64,000 nt of DNA from Massilia varians (GTDB lineage Bacteria; Pseudomonadota; Gammaproteobacteria; Burkholderiales; Burkholderiaceae_D). The position numbers and the translations under genes are program-made. Every line of letters begins with the position of its first letter. The first letter of the stretch is position 1. The stretch is taken from NCBI RefSeq assembly GCF_027923905.1, contig NZ_AP026966.1, positions 1,675,001-1,739,000 on the forward strand. Reading direction: 5' to 3'. Under the pieces are notes generated by a model. That model made no database searches. It had not been told where the DNA came from and was given only the letters and a program-made list of their open reading frames with translations. Below, piece by piece: positions 1-8,572 of the stretch.

Positions 1-1
1 C

Positions 2-628
2 GTGGCCGCCAAGCTGGACGTGGCCCAGATCTCGGAAATCACCAAGGTCGAGTCCCCGGACACCTTCGAGCGCCCGATCTACGCCGGCAACGCCATCGCC
101 ACCGTGCAATCCGGCGACCCGGTGAAAGTCATCACCGTGCGCGGCACCGCGTTTGATGCCGCCGCCACTGGCGGTTCGGCTGCGGTCGAGCAGATCGCCG
201 CCGTCGGCGACATGGGCAAGTCGGCGTTCGTCGGCCGCGAACTGGCCAAGTCGGACCGTCCGGAACTGACCGCCGCCAAGATCATCGTCTCGGGTGGCCG
301 CGGCATCGGCTCGGCCGAGAACTTCAAGCTGCTCGAGCCGCTGGCCGACAAGCTGGGCGCCGCCATGGGTGCCTCGCGCGCGGCAGTCGACGCCGGCTTC
401 GTGCCGAACGACTGGCAGGTCGGCCAGACCGGCAAGATCGTCGCCCCGACCCTGTACATCGCGGTCGGCATCTCGGGCGCGATCCAGCACCTGGCCGGGA
501 TGAAGGACTCGAAGACCATCGTCGCCATCAACAAGGATCCGGAAGCGCCGATCTTCTCGGTGGCCGACTACGGCCTCGTGGGCGACCTGTTCGAGGTCGT
601 GCCGCAGCTGGTCAAGGAACTGGGCTAA
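2..628 (+). CDS. etfA: electron transfer flavoprotein alpha subunit, C-terminal part (cut by window edge)
   Basis: The 208 readable residues are the C-terminal two thirds of an EtfA protein of about 310 residues; the 5' end lies outside the window, so the GTG at position 2 is probably internal. The FAD-binding half is clear: SGGRGIG, then [14 protein letters not shown], the [23 protein letters not shown] stretch that contacts FAD, and the [10 protein letters not shown] segment. EtfAB passes electrons from acyl-CoA dehydrogenases to ETF-ubiquinone oxidoreductase. This fits the acyl-CoA dehydrogenase that starts 80 bp downstream on the same strand. Identification by family motifs is firm. Confidence 0.95.
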   Translation: MAAKLDVAQISEITKVESPDTFERPIYAGNAIATVQSGDPVKVITVRGTAFDAAATGGSAAVEQIAAVGDMGKSAFVGRELAKSDRPELTAAKIIVSGGRGIGSAENFKLLEPLADKLGAAMGASRAAVDAGFVPNDWQVGQTGKIVAPTLYIAVGISGAIQHLAGMKDSKTIVAINKDPEAPIFSVADYGLVGDLFEVVPQLVKELG

Positions 629-708
629 TTACCCCCTAGCCGATTTACCGTCGTTCCCGTGCAGTTACAAGCTGCGCCGGAGCGACGTTTTCACATCAGG
701 AGACAAAG

Positions 709-2499
709 GTGAGCTATCAAGCCCCGCTGAAAGACATGCAGTTCGTGCTGAACGAACTGGCGAATCTGGCCGAGATCAACCAGCTGCCTGGCTGCGAGGA
801 CGCGACCCCGGACACCGTGGATGCCGTGCTCGAAGAAAGCGCGAAGTTCTGCGGCGAAGTCATCGCGCCGCTGAACCACGCCGGGGACAAGGAACCGAGC
901 TTCTGGAAGGATGGATCGGTTACCACCTCGAAGGGCTTCCGCGACGCCTTCCGGGCCTTTGCCGACGGCGGCTGGCAGGGCATCCAGCATCCGAGCGAAT
1001 TCGGCGGACAAGGCTTGCCGAAGCTGGTCGCGACCCCGTGCATGGAGATGCTGCACGCCGCCAACCTGTCCTTCGCGCTGGCGCCGCTGCTGACCGACGG
1101 CGCCATCGAGGCGCTGCTCACCGCCGGGTCGGATGAACAGAAGAAGCTGTTCCTGGAGCCGCTCATCAGCGGCAAGTGGACCGGCACCATGAACCTGACC
1201 GAGCCGCAGGCCGGTTCGGACCTGGCCGCCGTGCGCACCCGCGCCGAGCCGCAGGGCGACGGCACCTACAAGATCTTCGGCACCAAGATCTTCATCACCT
1301 ACGGCGAGCACGACATGGCGGAGAACATCATCCACCTCGTGCTGGCGCGCACCCCCGACGCGCCGGCGGGCGTGAAGGGCATCTCGCTGTTCATCGTGCC
1401 GAAGTTCCTGGTGAACCTTGATGGCTCGCTGGGCGAGCGCAACGACGCGCACTGCGTCTCGATCGAACACAAGCTGGGCATCAAGGCTTCGCCCACCGCG
1501 GTGCTGCAGTTCGGCGACCACGGCGGCGCCATCGGCACCCTGGTGGGCGAAGAGAACCGCGGCCTCGAGTACATGTTCATCATGATGAACGCGGCCCGCT
1601 TCGGCGTCGGCATGCAGGGCGTCGGCCTGGCCGAACGCGCCTACCAGCAGGCGGTCGCTTTCGCCAAGGACCGCGTCCAGTCGCGCGAAGTCGCCGGCTC
1701 GCCGGGCCCGGTGGCCATCATCAACCACCCGGACGTGCGCCGCATGCTGATGTCGATGCGTTCGCAGACCGAGGCTGCGCGTGCGCTGGCCTACGTCGGC
1801 GCCGCCTTGTCCGACATCGCGCACAACCATGCGGACGAAGCAACCCGCAAGGCCAACTTGTCGGTGTACGAATACCTGGTCCCGATCATCAAGGGCTGGT
1901 CGACCGAGATGAGCGAGAACGTGGCGCGCGACGGCGTGCAGGTGCATGGCGGCATGGGCTTCATCGAAGAGACCGGCGCGGCCCAGCACTACCGCGATGC
2001 CAAGATCCTCACCATTTACGAAGGCACCACCGCGATCCAGGCCAACGACCTGGTGGGCCGCAAGACCGTGCGCGACGGCGGCGCCGTGGCCCGCTCCCTG
2101 ATCGAACAGGTGCGTGCGGTCGAGGCGCAGCTGGGCGAAGTCCAGGGTGAGGAGTTCGCCGCGATCCGCCGCCAGCTGGCGGAAGGCAGCACCGCGCTGG
2201 AGCAGGTGGTCGACTTCGTCGTGGCCAACGCCAAATCGGACGTGCGCGCCGTGTTCGCGGGCAGCGTGCCGTACCTGAAGCTGGCCGGCATCGTGCTGGG
2301 CGGCTGGCAGATGGCGCGCGCCGCACTGGTCGCCCAGAAGAAGCTGGCGGCGGGCGAGGGCGATGCGTCCTTCCTGCGCGCCAAGATCGCCACCGCGCGC
2401 TTCTTCGCCGACCACGTGCTGTCGTCGGCGCCTGGCCTGCGCACCGCCATCGTCGAAGGCGCGCCGGGCGTGCTGGCGCTGGAGGTCGATCAGTTCTGA
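709..2499 (+). CDS. acyl-CoA dehydrogenase, long form with extra C-terminal domain
   Basis: 596 residues, longer than the usual 380-400 residue acyl-CoA dehydrogenase. It belongs to the long subfamily with an additional C-terminal helical domain (PF12806-like), a group often annotated as DmdC or 3-methylmercaptopropionyl-CoA dehydrogenase-like. Visible signatures are MNLTEPQAGSDLAAVRTRA (FAD/substrate contact, about residues 163-181), the central beta domain, VQVHGGMGFIEE near residue 411 and the IYEGTTAIQANDLVGRK segment with the family's conserved glutamate. The GTG start at 709 is preceded by AGGAGA with 3-4 bp spacing. Its place directly after etfA suggests ETF is its electron acceptor. 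The acyl substrate cannot be told from sequence alone. Confidence 0.93.
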   Translation: MSYQAPLKDMQFVLNELANLAEINQLPGCEDATPDTVDAVLEESAKFCGEVIAPLNHAGDKEPSFWKDGSVTTSKGFRDAFRAFADGGWQGIQHPSEFGGQGLPKLVATPCMEMLHAANLSFALAPLLTDGAIEALLTAGSDEQKKLFLEPLISGKWTGTMNLTEPQAGSDLAAVRTRAEPQGDGTYKIFGTKIFITYGEHDMAENIIHLVLARTPDAPAGVKGISLFIVPKFLVNLDGSLGERNDAHCVSIEHKLGIKASPTAVLQFGDHGGAIGTLVGEENRGLEYMFIMMNAARFGVGMQGVGLAERAYQQAVAFAKDRVQSREVAGSPGPVAIINHPDVRRMLMSMRSQTEAARALAYVGAALSDIAHNHADEATRKANLSVYEYLVPIIKGWSTEMSENVARDGVQVHGGMGFIEETGAAQHYRDAKILTIYEGTTAIQANDLVGRKTVRDGGAVARSLIEQVRAVEAQLGEVQGEEFAAIRRQLAEGSTALEQVVDFVVANAKSDVRAVFAGSVPYLKLAGIVLGGWQMARAALVAQKKLAAGEGDASFLRAKIATARFFADHVLSSAPGLRTAIVEGAPGVLALEVDQF

Positions 2500-2520
2500 T
2501 TGCCCGGAGCATCGACACGA

Positions 2521-2543
2521 AGCGGCCTGCGGGCCGCTTTTTT
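2521..2543 (+). terminator. rho-independent terminator after the acyl-CoA dehydrogenase
   Basis: GCGGCCTGCGGGCCGC hairpin followed by six T residues, 22 bp after the stop codon at 2499. It is almost identical to the hairpin at 3398-3421 after the next gene. Confidence 0.85.
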
Positions 2544-2634
2544 ATTGCAGTCCGCCGGGTTTGATATCGGACAAACGGAGCGTCACGGCTGCGTTCGTAA
2601 GCTGGCTCTACCTACTCATCACTACGGAGCCGAT

Positions 2635-3357
2635 ATGCTGTCAACGTTACGAAGCAAATACGCTTATCCAGCCCTGGTGATTTCCTCAATGTTGCTGCTC
2701 GCCGCCTGTGGTGGCGGCAACGATTCCGACGGCGGCGCCACGGCGGCCGATCCGCCGCCGGTTGTGCCCGATCCGCCGCAGCAACCGACGCCGCCGACGC
2801 CGCCGGCGCCGCCCGATCCGCCGCCAACGCAGCCGACCCCACCGGCACCCGAGATCGTGCTGGCCGATACCTATACCGAACTCGTCGCCGGCACGATCAA
2901 CAGCCCGCGTGGGTGGCCGGCCTGGACCGCGCCACCCACCCGCAACCCGGTGAGCGGCATCGGCTGCCTGAACACGATCCGCTACCACGTGCATTCCCTG
3001 CTCTCGATCTACAAGGATGGCGTGCGCCAGGACCTGCCCGACAATGTCGGCCGCAGCACCGGCTGTACCTATGAGCTGCACACCCACGACGTGACCGGCG
3101 TGCTGCACATCGAAAGCGATGTCCCGAGGCAGTTCACGCTGGGGCAGTTCTTCGCGATGTGGCGGCAGTCGCTGGCGGCGGCGGGAACGGCCGGGCTGAC
3201 GGGGGCGGTGCGCTTCTACCTGATCGAGAATGAAAAGCTCACACCCTACACGGGCGATCCGGCCCAGATCGAACTGGTGGGAGGGCGGGAGATCGTCGTC
3301 ATCAGCGGTACTGCGCCGCGTGTGCTGCCGAAGTATCGCTGGCCAGCCGGCTTGTGA
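2635..3357 (+). CDS. proline-rich lipoprotein of unknown function
   Basis: The reading frame is open from 2500, but the ATG at 2635 gives a classic lipoprotein signal: a basic start, a hydrophobic stretch and lipobox LLAAC with Cys25, so I take this start (240 residues). A GGAG lies a few bases upstream. After the lipidated Cys come GGGNDSDGG and a Pro/Thr/Ala-rich spacer to about residue 75. A globular domain of about 160 residues follows, containing two Cys (GIGCLNTIRYHVHSLL and STGCTYELHTHDVTG). This domain, with its histidine pairs, resembles small periplasmic domains of unknown function seen in this family of bacteria. It stands alone between two terminators. No function is proposed. Confidence 0.8.
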   Translation: MLSTLRSKYAYPALVISSMLLLAACGGGNDSDGGATAADPPPVVPDPPQQPTPPTPPAPPDPPPTQPTPPAPEIVLADTYTELVAGTINSPRGWPAWTAPPTRNPVSGIGCLNTIRYHVHSLLSIYKDGVRQDLPDNVGRSTGCTYELHTHDVTGVLHIESDVPRQFTLGQFFAMWRQSLAAAGTAGLTGAVRFYLIENEKLTPYTGDPAQIELVGGREIVVISGTAPRVLPKYRWPAGL

Positions 3358-3397
3358 GCGCAGTGGAAGTGCTGGCGGTGTGCCAACACCGTCCTTG

Positions 3398-3421
3398 AAG
3401 CGGCCTGCAGGCCGCTTTTTT
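3398..3421 (+). terminator. rho-independent terminator after the lipoprotein gene
   Basis: AAGCGGCCTGCAGGCCGC followed by TTTTTTAT, 40 bp after the stop codon at 3357. It is a near copy of the terminator at 2521-2543. Confidence 0.85.
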
Positions 3422-3439
3422 ATGAGGTCCTCGCCGGAA

Positions 3440-3625
3440 TGACGGGCTTACATGATTTCAATTTGTTGTAATAAATAATATTTGTAAATAAAACACAATG
3501 TGCAAAGGAAATTTGCATAGAAACATGTATGACGATATTTAGTTTGGCTAAAGGCGGGCTCATCCTTACGGAACTAACTTGTAGCTAAGTCGCGCATGAG
3601 CCACACGGCCCACTCCACAGGCTCG
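3440..3625. other. AT-rich intergenic segment upstream of the charged-repeat gene
   Basis: About 185 bp without a gene and markedly richer in A/T than the rest of the window, for example the stretch around 3470-3495. It contains the imperfect palindrome GCAAAGGAAATTTGC near 3502-3516. Probably the regulatory region of the gene at 3640; no clear -35/-10 pair was identified. Confidence 0.5.
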
Positions 3626-3639
3626 ACGAGGAGAACATC

Positions 3640-4014
3640 ATGGGTATCGAGAACTATGGCGACAACCACGATCATGACCACGACAAGGATTGCGGCCACG
3701 ACCGCGACCGGGACAGGGATGACGGCAAGGATGACGACAAGGACCGCGACTACTGCAAGTGCAGGAAAGAGCGGGCCGAGTACAAGAAGGAGCGCGAGGA
3801 GTGGAAGAAGAAGGCTTACAAGTACAAGAAAGAGCTCTACGAGTACAAGGCCTTCGTGAAGGACGCGCTCGAGCGCCTCGGCGTGTTCGCCCGCAAGCTC
3901 GACCACCTGCAGCACGACCTGGTCGACGAGGTGCGCAAACTCGGCAAGCATCATGATCACGACAAGGATCACGACAAGGACGACGACAAGGACCACGACA
4001 AGGATCACGACTAG
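3640..4014 (+). CDS. Asp/His/Lys-rich low-complexity protein with central coiled coil
   Basis: 124 residues; ATG preceded by GAGGAGAAC. Three parts are visible. Residues 1-40 are dominated by Asp with His, Arg and Lys and contain three Cys (18, 39, 41). Residues 41-100 are a Lys/Glu/Tyr-rich amphipathic helix likely to form a coiled coil (KERAEYKKEREEWKKKAYKY and on through VKDALERLGVFARKLDHL). Residues 103-124 repeat Asp-His and Asp-Lys units to the C-terminus. There is no signal peptide. I do not recognise a family. The His/Asp-rich ends suggest divalent-metal or polyanion/polycation binding, which is inference only. It has its own AT-rich upstream region and no operon partner. Confidence 0.75.
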   Translation: MGIENYGDNHDHDHDKDCGHDRDRDRDDGKDDDKDRDYCKCRKERAEYKKEREEWKKKAYKYKKELYEYKAFVKDALERLGVFARKLDHLQHDLVDEVRKLGKHHDHDKDHDKDDDKDHDKDHD

Positions 4015-4103
4015 CCGGTCGCCGCCAGCCCCTGCGAGGGCTTGTCGTGCGCCTGTGAGTCCGCATTCCCGCGCAAGCGGGGATGCGGGTTCCGGCAGCC
4101 CGG

Positions 4104-4517
4104 TCAGCCGTACGAGCCGCCGGTGTAGAGCAGGTCGAACACCCGCGCGATCGTCCCGATCAGCACGATCGCCCCCACCCCCAGGATCAGCACCAGCACC
4201 AGCGCCAGCACCCAGTTCGAGCGCGATTGCTTGCCGCTTCCCTTGTTGTGCTGCGCATCCCAGGCCTCGTCCGGCGTGAGGCCGATGACGAGTCCCTCGA
4301 CAAAGCCCACGATATACGACAGCAGGAGCGGCAGCAGCACGTAGAACGGATGCGGCTTCACCGCGCCCCACAGGATGCCGGTCAGCGGCAGGCTGCACAG
4401 GTGCAGCAGGCCGAGGCGGTCGGCGCCGCCCTTCAGGTAGAAGCGGTGGACGCCGACGCCGCCCAGCAGCAGGGCAAGCAGGGCGGCGATGGTCTTGTTC
4501 TTGTGCTGGACAGCCAT
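4104..4517 (-). CDS. TM2 domain-containing membrane protein
   Basis: 137 residues starting MAVQHKNKTIAALLALLLGG. The open frame extends 25 codons further upstream, but the ATG at 4517 fits the family start. The TM2 domain covers about residues 5-60: a short cytosolic start, a first transmembrane helix, GGVGVHRFYLKG between the helices, then a second hydrophobic segment. Two further hydrophobic stretches follow, one around residues 65-85 and one near the C-terminus (LALVLVLILGVGAIVLI). The molecular role of this family in bacteria is unknown. It is divergently arranged with the ATPase gene at 4606, so the roughly 90 bp between them must hold both promoters. Confidence 0.85.
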   Translation of the reverse strand: MAVQHKNKTIAALLALLLGGVGVHRFYLKGGADRLGLLHLCSLPLTGILWGAVKPHPFYVLLPLLLSYIVGFVEGLVIGLTPDEAWDAQHNKGSGKQSRSNWVLALVLVLILGVGAIVLIGTIARVFDLLYTGGSYG

Positions 4518-4605
4518 GAGCGTTGACAAAAGTTCAGGAAAACCGAAGTATGGTGCAAAATGGCAAGGAAAGCACGTATTGCGGAACCTCACCCATTATC
4601 CGACC

Positions 4606-5403
4606 ATGCTCAAGACGCGCTCCTACCTGGCAGAAATCCAGCTCAAGCCGAGCGCGCCGCTCGAGCCCGCAGCCTTTCCCTTCACCCTGCCGGCGATCCG
4701 CTCGCTCGGGCGCCTGATCCTGCATCCGAACGTCACCTTCCTGGTCGGCGAGAACGGTTCTGGCAAGTCCACGCTGCTGGAGGCGATCGCGGTCGGCATG
4801 GGCTTCAATGCCGAGGGCGGCAGCCGCAATTTCAACTTCGCCACCCGCGCATCGCATTCCAGCCTGCACGAGCACCTGCGACTCGTGCGCGGCATCGAGC
4901 GACCGCGCGACGGGTTCTTCCTGAGGGCCGAAAGCTTCTATAACGTCAGCACCGAAATTGAGCGGCTGGACGAGGTTCCCAACGGAACATTGATGAGAGC
5001 GTATGGCGGCGGCAGATCACTGCACGACCAGTCGCATGGGGAGGCCTTCCTCAGCCTGTTCATGAATCGCTTCCGCAAGGACAGCTTCTATGTACTGGAC
5101 GAGCCCGAAGCCGCCCTGTCGCTTCAGCACCAGCTCGCGCTGCTGAGCCGACTGCACGACCTGGTCGGCAAGCGCAGCCAGTTCGTCATCGCCACCCATT
5201 CGCCCATCCTGATGGCCTACCCGAACGCCACCATCTACGAATGCGGCGAGCACGGCATCCGCCAGGTCGCCTACGAAGATACGGAACACTACCGCGTCAC
5301 CCACGATTTCCTGGCCAATCCATCACGCATGCTACGTGTCCTGATGGGCGAGGAGTGGGGAAGGGCCGCCAACAGTGGCCTTGTCGCCAAAAATCGGCGA
5401 TAA
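4606..5403 (+). CDS. stand-alone AAA/ABC-type ATPase
   Basis: 265 residues from the ATG at 4606; the frame is open from 4489 but the upstream codons read like non-coding sequence. Walker A is [12 protein letters not shown] (about residue 46), Walker [12 protein letters not shown], and the H-loop ATHSP. It contains no transmembrane segment and no transporter partner is adjacent. This matches small soluble AAA_21/SMC-like ATPases (AAA family ATPase annotated widely in proteobacteria). The TOPRIM or other domain found in OLD nucleases is absent. The function is unknown. Its stop codon is 122 bp before rpsP, with the rpsP promoter in between. Confidence 0.85.
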   Translation: MLKTRSYLAEIQLKPSAPLEPAAFPFTLPAIRSLGRLILHPNVTFLVGENGSGKSTLLEAIAVGMGFNAEGGSRNFNFATRASHSSLHEHLRLVRGIERPRDGFFLRAESFYNVSTEIERLDEVPNGTLMRAYGGGRSLHDQSHGEAFLSLFMNRFRKDSFYVLDEPEAALSLQHQLALLSRLHDLVGKRSQFVIATHSPILMAYPNATIYECGEHGIRQVAYEDTEHYRVTHDFLANPSRMLRVLMGEEWGRAANSGLVAKNRR

Positions 5404-5455
5404 TGCTCAATTCGCCGAACCTCACGCTGCGTGTCCGCCGTGTTGCTATAACCGC

Positions 5456-5485
5456 TTGCCCCTATCTAGGCTTACGCGCTATAAT
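5456..5485 (+). promoter_or_regulatory. putative sigma-70 promoter of the rpsP-rimM-trmD-rplS operon
   Basis: TTGCCC at 5456-5461 and a perfect TATAAT at 5480-5485, separated by 18 bp, about 40 bp before the rpsP ATG. The position in the gap between the ATPase gene and rpsP makes it the obvious operon promoter. The predicted start is near 5492, leaving a leader of about 35 nt. Confidence 0.7.
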
Positions 5486-5525
5486 CGTCGGCTTTCTCCG
5501 TCCAATACAACTTTTTGGAAATATT

Positions 5526-5774
5526 ATGGTCGTTATCCGTTTGGCTCGTGGCGGCGCAAAAAAGCGCCCGTTCTACAACATCGTTGCAACCGATTCGCGT
5601 AACCGTCGCGATGGCCGCTTCATCGAGCGCATCGGTTTCTACAACCCGATGGCATCGGGCGCTGAAGTCGGCCTGCGTATCGCTGCTGACCGTCTGGCTC
5701 ACTGGCAAGGCGTTGGCGCACAACTGTCGCCGACCGTTGCTCGCCTGGTTGCCAACCAGCAGCCTGCAGCCTAA
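5526..5774 (+). CDS. rpsP: 30S ribosomal protein bS16
   Basis: 82 residues, the normal length. It begins [20 protein letters not shown] and carries the family signature through [18 protein letters not shown]. The frame is open further upstream but the ATG at 5526 is the conserved start. bS16 binds 16S rRNA early in 30S assembly. First gene of the conserved rpsP-rimM-trmD-rplS operon. Confidence 0.98.
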   Translation: MVVIRLARGGAKKRPFYNIVATDSRNRRDGRFIERIGFYNPMASGAEVGLRIAADRLAHWQGVGAQLSPTVARLVANQQPAA

Positions 5775-5791
5775 GTAAAGCAGGTCAAGGC

Positions 5792-6346
5792 TTGACCGAT
5801 TCGGCAGCATCCGGGGTGCAAGTCCCCGACGACCTGGTTCAGGTCGGATATGTGTCCGGTGCGTTCGGGATCGTGGGTGGACTGCGTGTCACCCCGTTCT
5901 CCGTCGACGCCGATGCGCTGCTGAAGGTCAAGACCTGGTGGCTCGACAAGCCGGCCCAGCGCTCCGTCTCCGTGCGGACCGCGAAGATGCATGGCGGCGA
6001 CGTGGTCGCTACCCTGGTCGGCATGCGCGACCGCAACGAAGCCGAAGCGCTCAAGGGCGCGGGCGTGTTCGTGGCGCGCAGCGAGTTCCCGAAGCTCGAG
6101 GAAGACGAATTCTACTGGTCCGACCTGATCGGACTGGACGCGGTCAACCTGGAGGGCGAAGCCCTCGGCAAGGTGACCGACATGATGCACAACGGCGCGC
6201 AGTCGATCCTCAGGATCACGCCCGTCGAGGCCGGCGCCCCCGATGCGAAAGTAGTGGAGCGCCTGGTGCCGTTTGTGGAACAGTTCGTCCGCAGCGTCGA
6301 TCTCGAGGCAAAGAAGATTACCCTCGACTGGGGTCTGGATTATTGA
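5792..6346 (+). CDS. rimM: ribosome maturation factor RimM
   Basis: 184 residues. The only start that keeps the family N-terminus (LVQVGYVSGAFGIVGGLRV) is TTG at 5792 or the GTG at 5817; I choose TTG 5792, 17 bp after rpsP. The N-terminal RimM barrel (about residues 12-95) is followed by the PRC-barrel (about 100-180, EFYWSDLIGLDAVNLEGEALG and the conserved VPFVEQFV...DLEAKKITLDWGLDY end). RimM helps process the 3' part of 16S rRNA in the 30S subunit. The stop codon is 2 bp before the palindromic repeat at 6348-6449. Confidence 0.95.
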   Translation: MTDSAASGVQVPDDLVQVGYVSGAFGIVGGLRVTPFSVDADALLKVKTWWLDKPAQRSVSVRTAKMHGGDVVATLVGMRDRNEAEALKGAGVFVARSEFPKLEEDEFYWSDLIGLDAVNLEGEALGKVTDMMHNGAQSILRITPVEAGAPDAKVVERLVPFVEQFVRSVDLEAKKITLDWGLDY

Positions 6347-6347
6347 C

Positions 6348-6449
6348 CAGCGTGTGAAAAATTCCTCCAGTGCTGCGTTGCATCGTCTTGCCGTACTAGC
6401 GTACTGTCTTCGCCGATGCGCCTTGCCCTGGAGGTTTTTTCACACGCTG
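6348..6449. repeat. long palindromic interspersed repeat between rimM and trmD
   Basis: About 100 bp that reads nearly the same on both strands. The outer arms are CAGCGTGTGAAAAA at the left and TTTTTTCACACGCTG at the right, each followed inward by a CTCCAG/CTGGAG match. The core (6371-6427) contains GCTGCGTTG at one side and GCGCCTTGCC at the other. The core is homologous, on the opposite strand, to the repeat at 53572-53732, although the outer arms of the two copies are unrelated. It lies inside an essential operon and would form a long hairpin in the transcript. Probably a REP/MITE-like element. Confidence 0.85.
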
Positions 6450-6468
6450 TATGTGAAGCGAGGTCCCG

Positions 6469-7230
6469 ATGCAGTTTGATGTCGTGAGCTTGTTTCCGGA
6501 AATGTTTACAGCGTTGACGCAGTCGGGCGTGACCCGCCGCGCCTTCGAGCAGGGACGCTGGGGCCTGCGGATCTGGAATCCACGCGATTTCACGCAGGAC
6601 CGCCACCGCACCGTGGATGACCGCCCTTATGGCGGCGGCCCCGGGATGGTGATGCTGGCCAAGCCGCTTGAAGCCGCGATCGGCGCCGCCAAACAGCGCC
6701 AGGTCGAGCTCGGCCTGCCCGCGCCGCGCGTGGTGTTCATGTCGCCGCAGGGCAAGCCATTGACGCACGAACGTGCGATGGCCTTGAAGAACGAGCCGGG
6801 ACTGGTCGTGCTGTGCGGCCGTTACGAAGCGGTGGACCAGCGTTTGCTGGACCGCTGCGTCGACGAGGAAATCTCGATCGGCGACTTCGTGCTGTCGGGC
6901 GGTGAGCTGCCGGCGATGGCGCTGATGGATGCGGTGGTCAGGCTCCTGCCTGGCGTGCTGGGCGACGACGCTTCGGCGGTCGAAGACAGTTTCGTCAACG
7001 GCCTGCTCGATTCGCCGCACTACACGCGCCCGGAAGTCTACGAAGGCGAAGCGGTGCCGCCGGTGCTGATGGGCGGGAACCACGCCGAGATCATGAAATG
7101 GCGCCGCCAGCGCATGCTGGAGGCGACCTTGAAGAAGCGGCCGGATCAACTGGAGCGTGCGCGTGCTAGCGGCCAGTTGAGCAAGGCCGACGAGAAATTT
7201 CTGGCGGAGCTGAACAAGCCTGCCGAGTAA
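6469..7230 (+). CDS. trmD: tRNA (guanine-N1-)-methyltransferase
   Basis: 253 residues, full length. It makes m1G37 in tRNAs with G36, preventing +1 frameshifting. Family features are [13 protein letters not shown] at the start, [22 protein letters not shown], the SPOUT trefoil-knot segment [17 protein letters not shown] and the C-terminal [19 protein letters not shown] preceded by GAGG. Separated from rimM by 122 bp because of the palindromic repeat; in most relatives the two genes are close together. Confidence 0.97.
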   Translation: MQFDVVSLFPEMFTALTQSGVTRRAFEQGRWGLRIWNPRDFTQDRHRTVDDRPYGGGPGMVMLAKPLEAAIGAAKQRQVELGLPAPRVVFMSPQGKPLTHERAMALKNEPGLVVLCGRYEAVDQRLLDRCVDEEISIGDFVLSGGELPAMALMDAVVRLLPGVLGDDASAVEDSFVNGLLDSPHYTRPEVYEGEAVPPVLMGGNHAEIMKWRRQRMLEATLKKRPDQLERARASGQLSKADEKFLAELNKPAE

Positions 7231-7339
7231 GAATGTACCTTGTGTGCATGTAACGGCGGGCATGTTGCCCGCATGTTCAACCCCATCCTCTACTGGGCAT
7301 TCGTACAGCGCCAGCAAGATGGTTTTTGGAGTAATAAAA

Positions 7340-7726
7340 ATGGATCTGATCCAACAACTCGAGCAAGAAGAAATTGCGCGCCTCGGCCGCAAGATCCCTG
7401 ATTTCGCACCGGGCGACACCGTGGTCGTCAGCGTCAACGTCGTCGAAGGCAACCGCAAGCGCGCCCAGGCATACGAAGGCGTCGTCATCTCGCGTCGTAA
7501 CCGCGGCCTGAACTCGAACTTCATCGTTCGCAAGATCTCGTCGGGCGAAGGCGTCGAGCGTACCTTCCAGCTGTACTCGCCGCTGATCGCTTCGATCGAA
7601 GTGAAGCGCCGCGGTGACGTCCGTCGCGCCAAGCTGTACTACCTGCGTGAGCGTTCGGGCAAATCGGCACGTATCAAGGAAAAGCTGCCGCAGCGCAAAG
7701 CAGCTACCGTTGCTGCTGCTGAGTAA
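7340..7726 (+). CDS. rplS: 50S ribosomal protein bL19
   Basis: 128 residues beginning [16 protein letters not shown]. It has the conserved [27 protein letters not shown] core and the [21 protein letters not shown] segment. bL19 sits at the 30S-50S interface. The start is the ATG at 7340; the open frame extends upstream but without homology. Last gene of the operon, closed by the terminator at 7743-7772. Confidence 0.98.
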   Translation: MDLIQQLEQEEIARLGRKIPDFAPGDTVVVSVNVVEGNRKRAQAYEGVVISRRNRGLNSNFIVRKISSGEGVERTFQLYSPLIASIEVKRRGDVRRAKLYYLRERSGKSARIKEKLPQRKAATVAAAE

Positions 7727-7742
7727 TAGCGTCTGTGCACTG

Positions 7743-7772
7743 AAAAAGGCATCCGCAAGGATGCCTTTTTCT
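7743..7772 (+). terminator. rho-independent terminator of the rpsP-rplS operon
   Basis: AAAAAGGCATCC, loop GCAA, GGATGCCTTTTTC: a perfect stem ending in a T-run, 16 bp after the rplS stop. Confidence 0.93.
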
Positions 7773-7793
7773 TTTCCGCCAAGGAAATGTGAA

Positions 7794-8462
7794 TTGCATA
7801 AGCCCGTATTCGATCCCACCCTGATGCCGGTCGAAGGCCTGGCCGACGAAGCGCCGCTCGCCCCGGAACTGCTGGGCGCCGGGGCCGTGCGCGCGCGCTT
7901 CGCCCGCACCTTGCCCTGGAATCCCGAAACGTCCGACGAGTCGCTGGCTGCGCCCGCGCTGCGCCTGCGTCGCGCCGCCGTGCTGGTGCCGCTGGTGGAG
8001 CGTCCCGAGGGCCTCACCGTGCTCTTGACCCGCCGCACCGATCACCTGTCCAGCCATGCCGGGCAGATCAGCTTTCCGGGCGGCCGCGCCGAAGAGCTGG
8101 ATTCCTCGCCGATCGAGACCGCCCTGCGCGAGGCGGAAGAAGAGATTGGCCTGCATCGCCGCCACGTCGAGATCATCGGCGTGCTGCCCGAACACGTCAC
8201 CATCAGCGCCTACCGCGTGACGCCGGTCGTCGCCATGGTGCAGCCGCCGTTCGCGCTGCGCCCCGACCCGGGCGAAGTGGCCGAGATCTTCGAGGTGCCG
8301 CTCGCCTTCCTGATGTCCGGCGCCCACCATGAGCGCCGTTCGGTGGCCCTGCCGGACGGCAGCGGCAAGCGGCGCTTCTATGCCATGCCCTACAAGGATT
8401 ACTTCATCTGGGGCGCGACGGCGGCCATGCTGCGCAACCTTTACCATTTCCTGCGCGCTTGA
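7794..8462 (+). CDS. Nudix hydrolase, CoA pyrophosphatase family
   Basis: 222 residues from a TTG at 7794, which has a good AAGGAA ribosome site 7 bp upstream and lies just past the rplS terminator. The in-frame ATG at 7761 falls inside the terminator and is unlikely; the ATG at 7824 is an alternative. The Nudix box is SFPGGRAEELDSSPIETALREAEEEIGL at about residues 92-119, with the REAEEE metal-binding glutamates. The preceding RAAVLVPLVERPEGLTVLLTRR and following VEIIGVLPEHVT segments are typical of NudL/CoA diphosphatases, which cleave CoA to phosphopantetheine and 3',5'-ADP. Confidence 0.88.
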   Translation: MHKPVFDPTLMPVEGLADEAPLAPELLGAGAVRARFARTLPWNPETSDESLAAPALRLRRAAVLVPLVERPEGLTVLLTRRTDHLSSHAGQISFPGGRAEELDSSPIETALREAEEEIGLHRRHVEIIGVLPEHVTISAYRVTPVVAMVQPPFALRPDPGEVAEIFEVPLAFLMSGAHHERRSVALPDGSGKRRFYAMPYKDYFIWGATAAMLRNLYHFLRA

Positions 8463-8572
8463 CTGGTCCGGCTTACCTGAAAGAATCCTCCACTCGCTGA
8501 TTTGATTCCCGACGGCTTCTCCGCTATCGTAGCGGGCAGCATGGTATTGCCAGAACAAAAAAGGATTCCTGA

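Noticed and set aside
691..2415. A 574-codon minus-strand frame opposite the acyl-CoA dehydrogenase
   Set aside because: Antisense shadow of a well recognised enzyme gene.
7761..8462. ATG at 7761 as the start of the Nudix gene
   Set aside because: It lies inside the rplS terminator stem and lacks a ribosome site; the TTG at 7794 has AAGGAA at good spacing.
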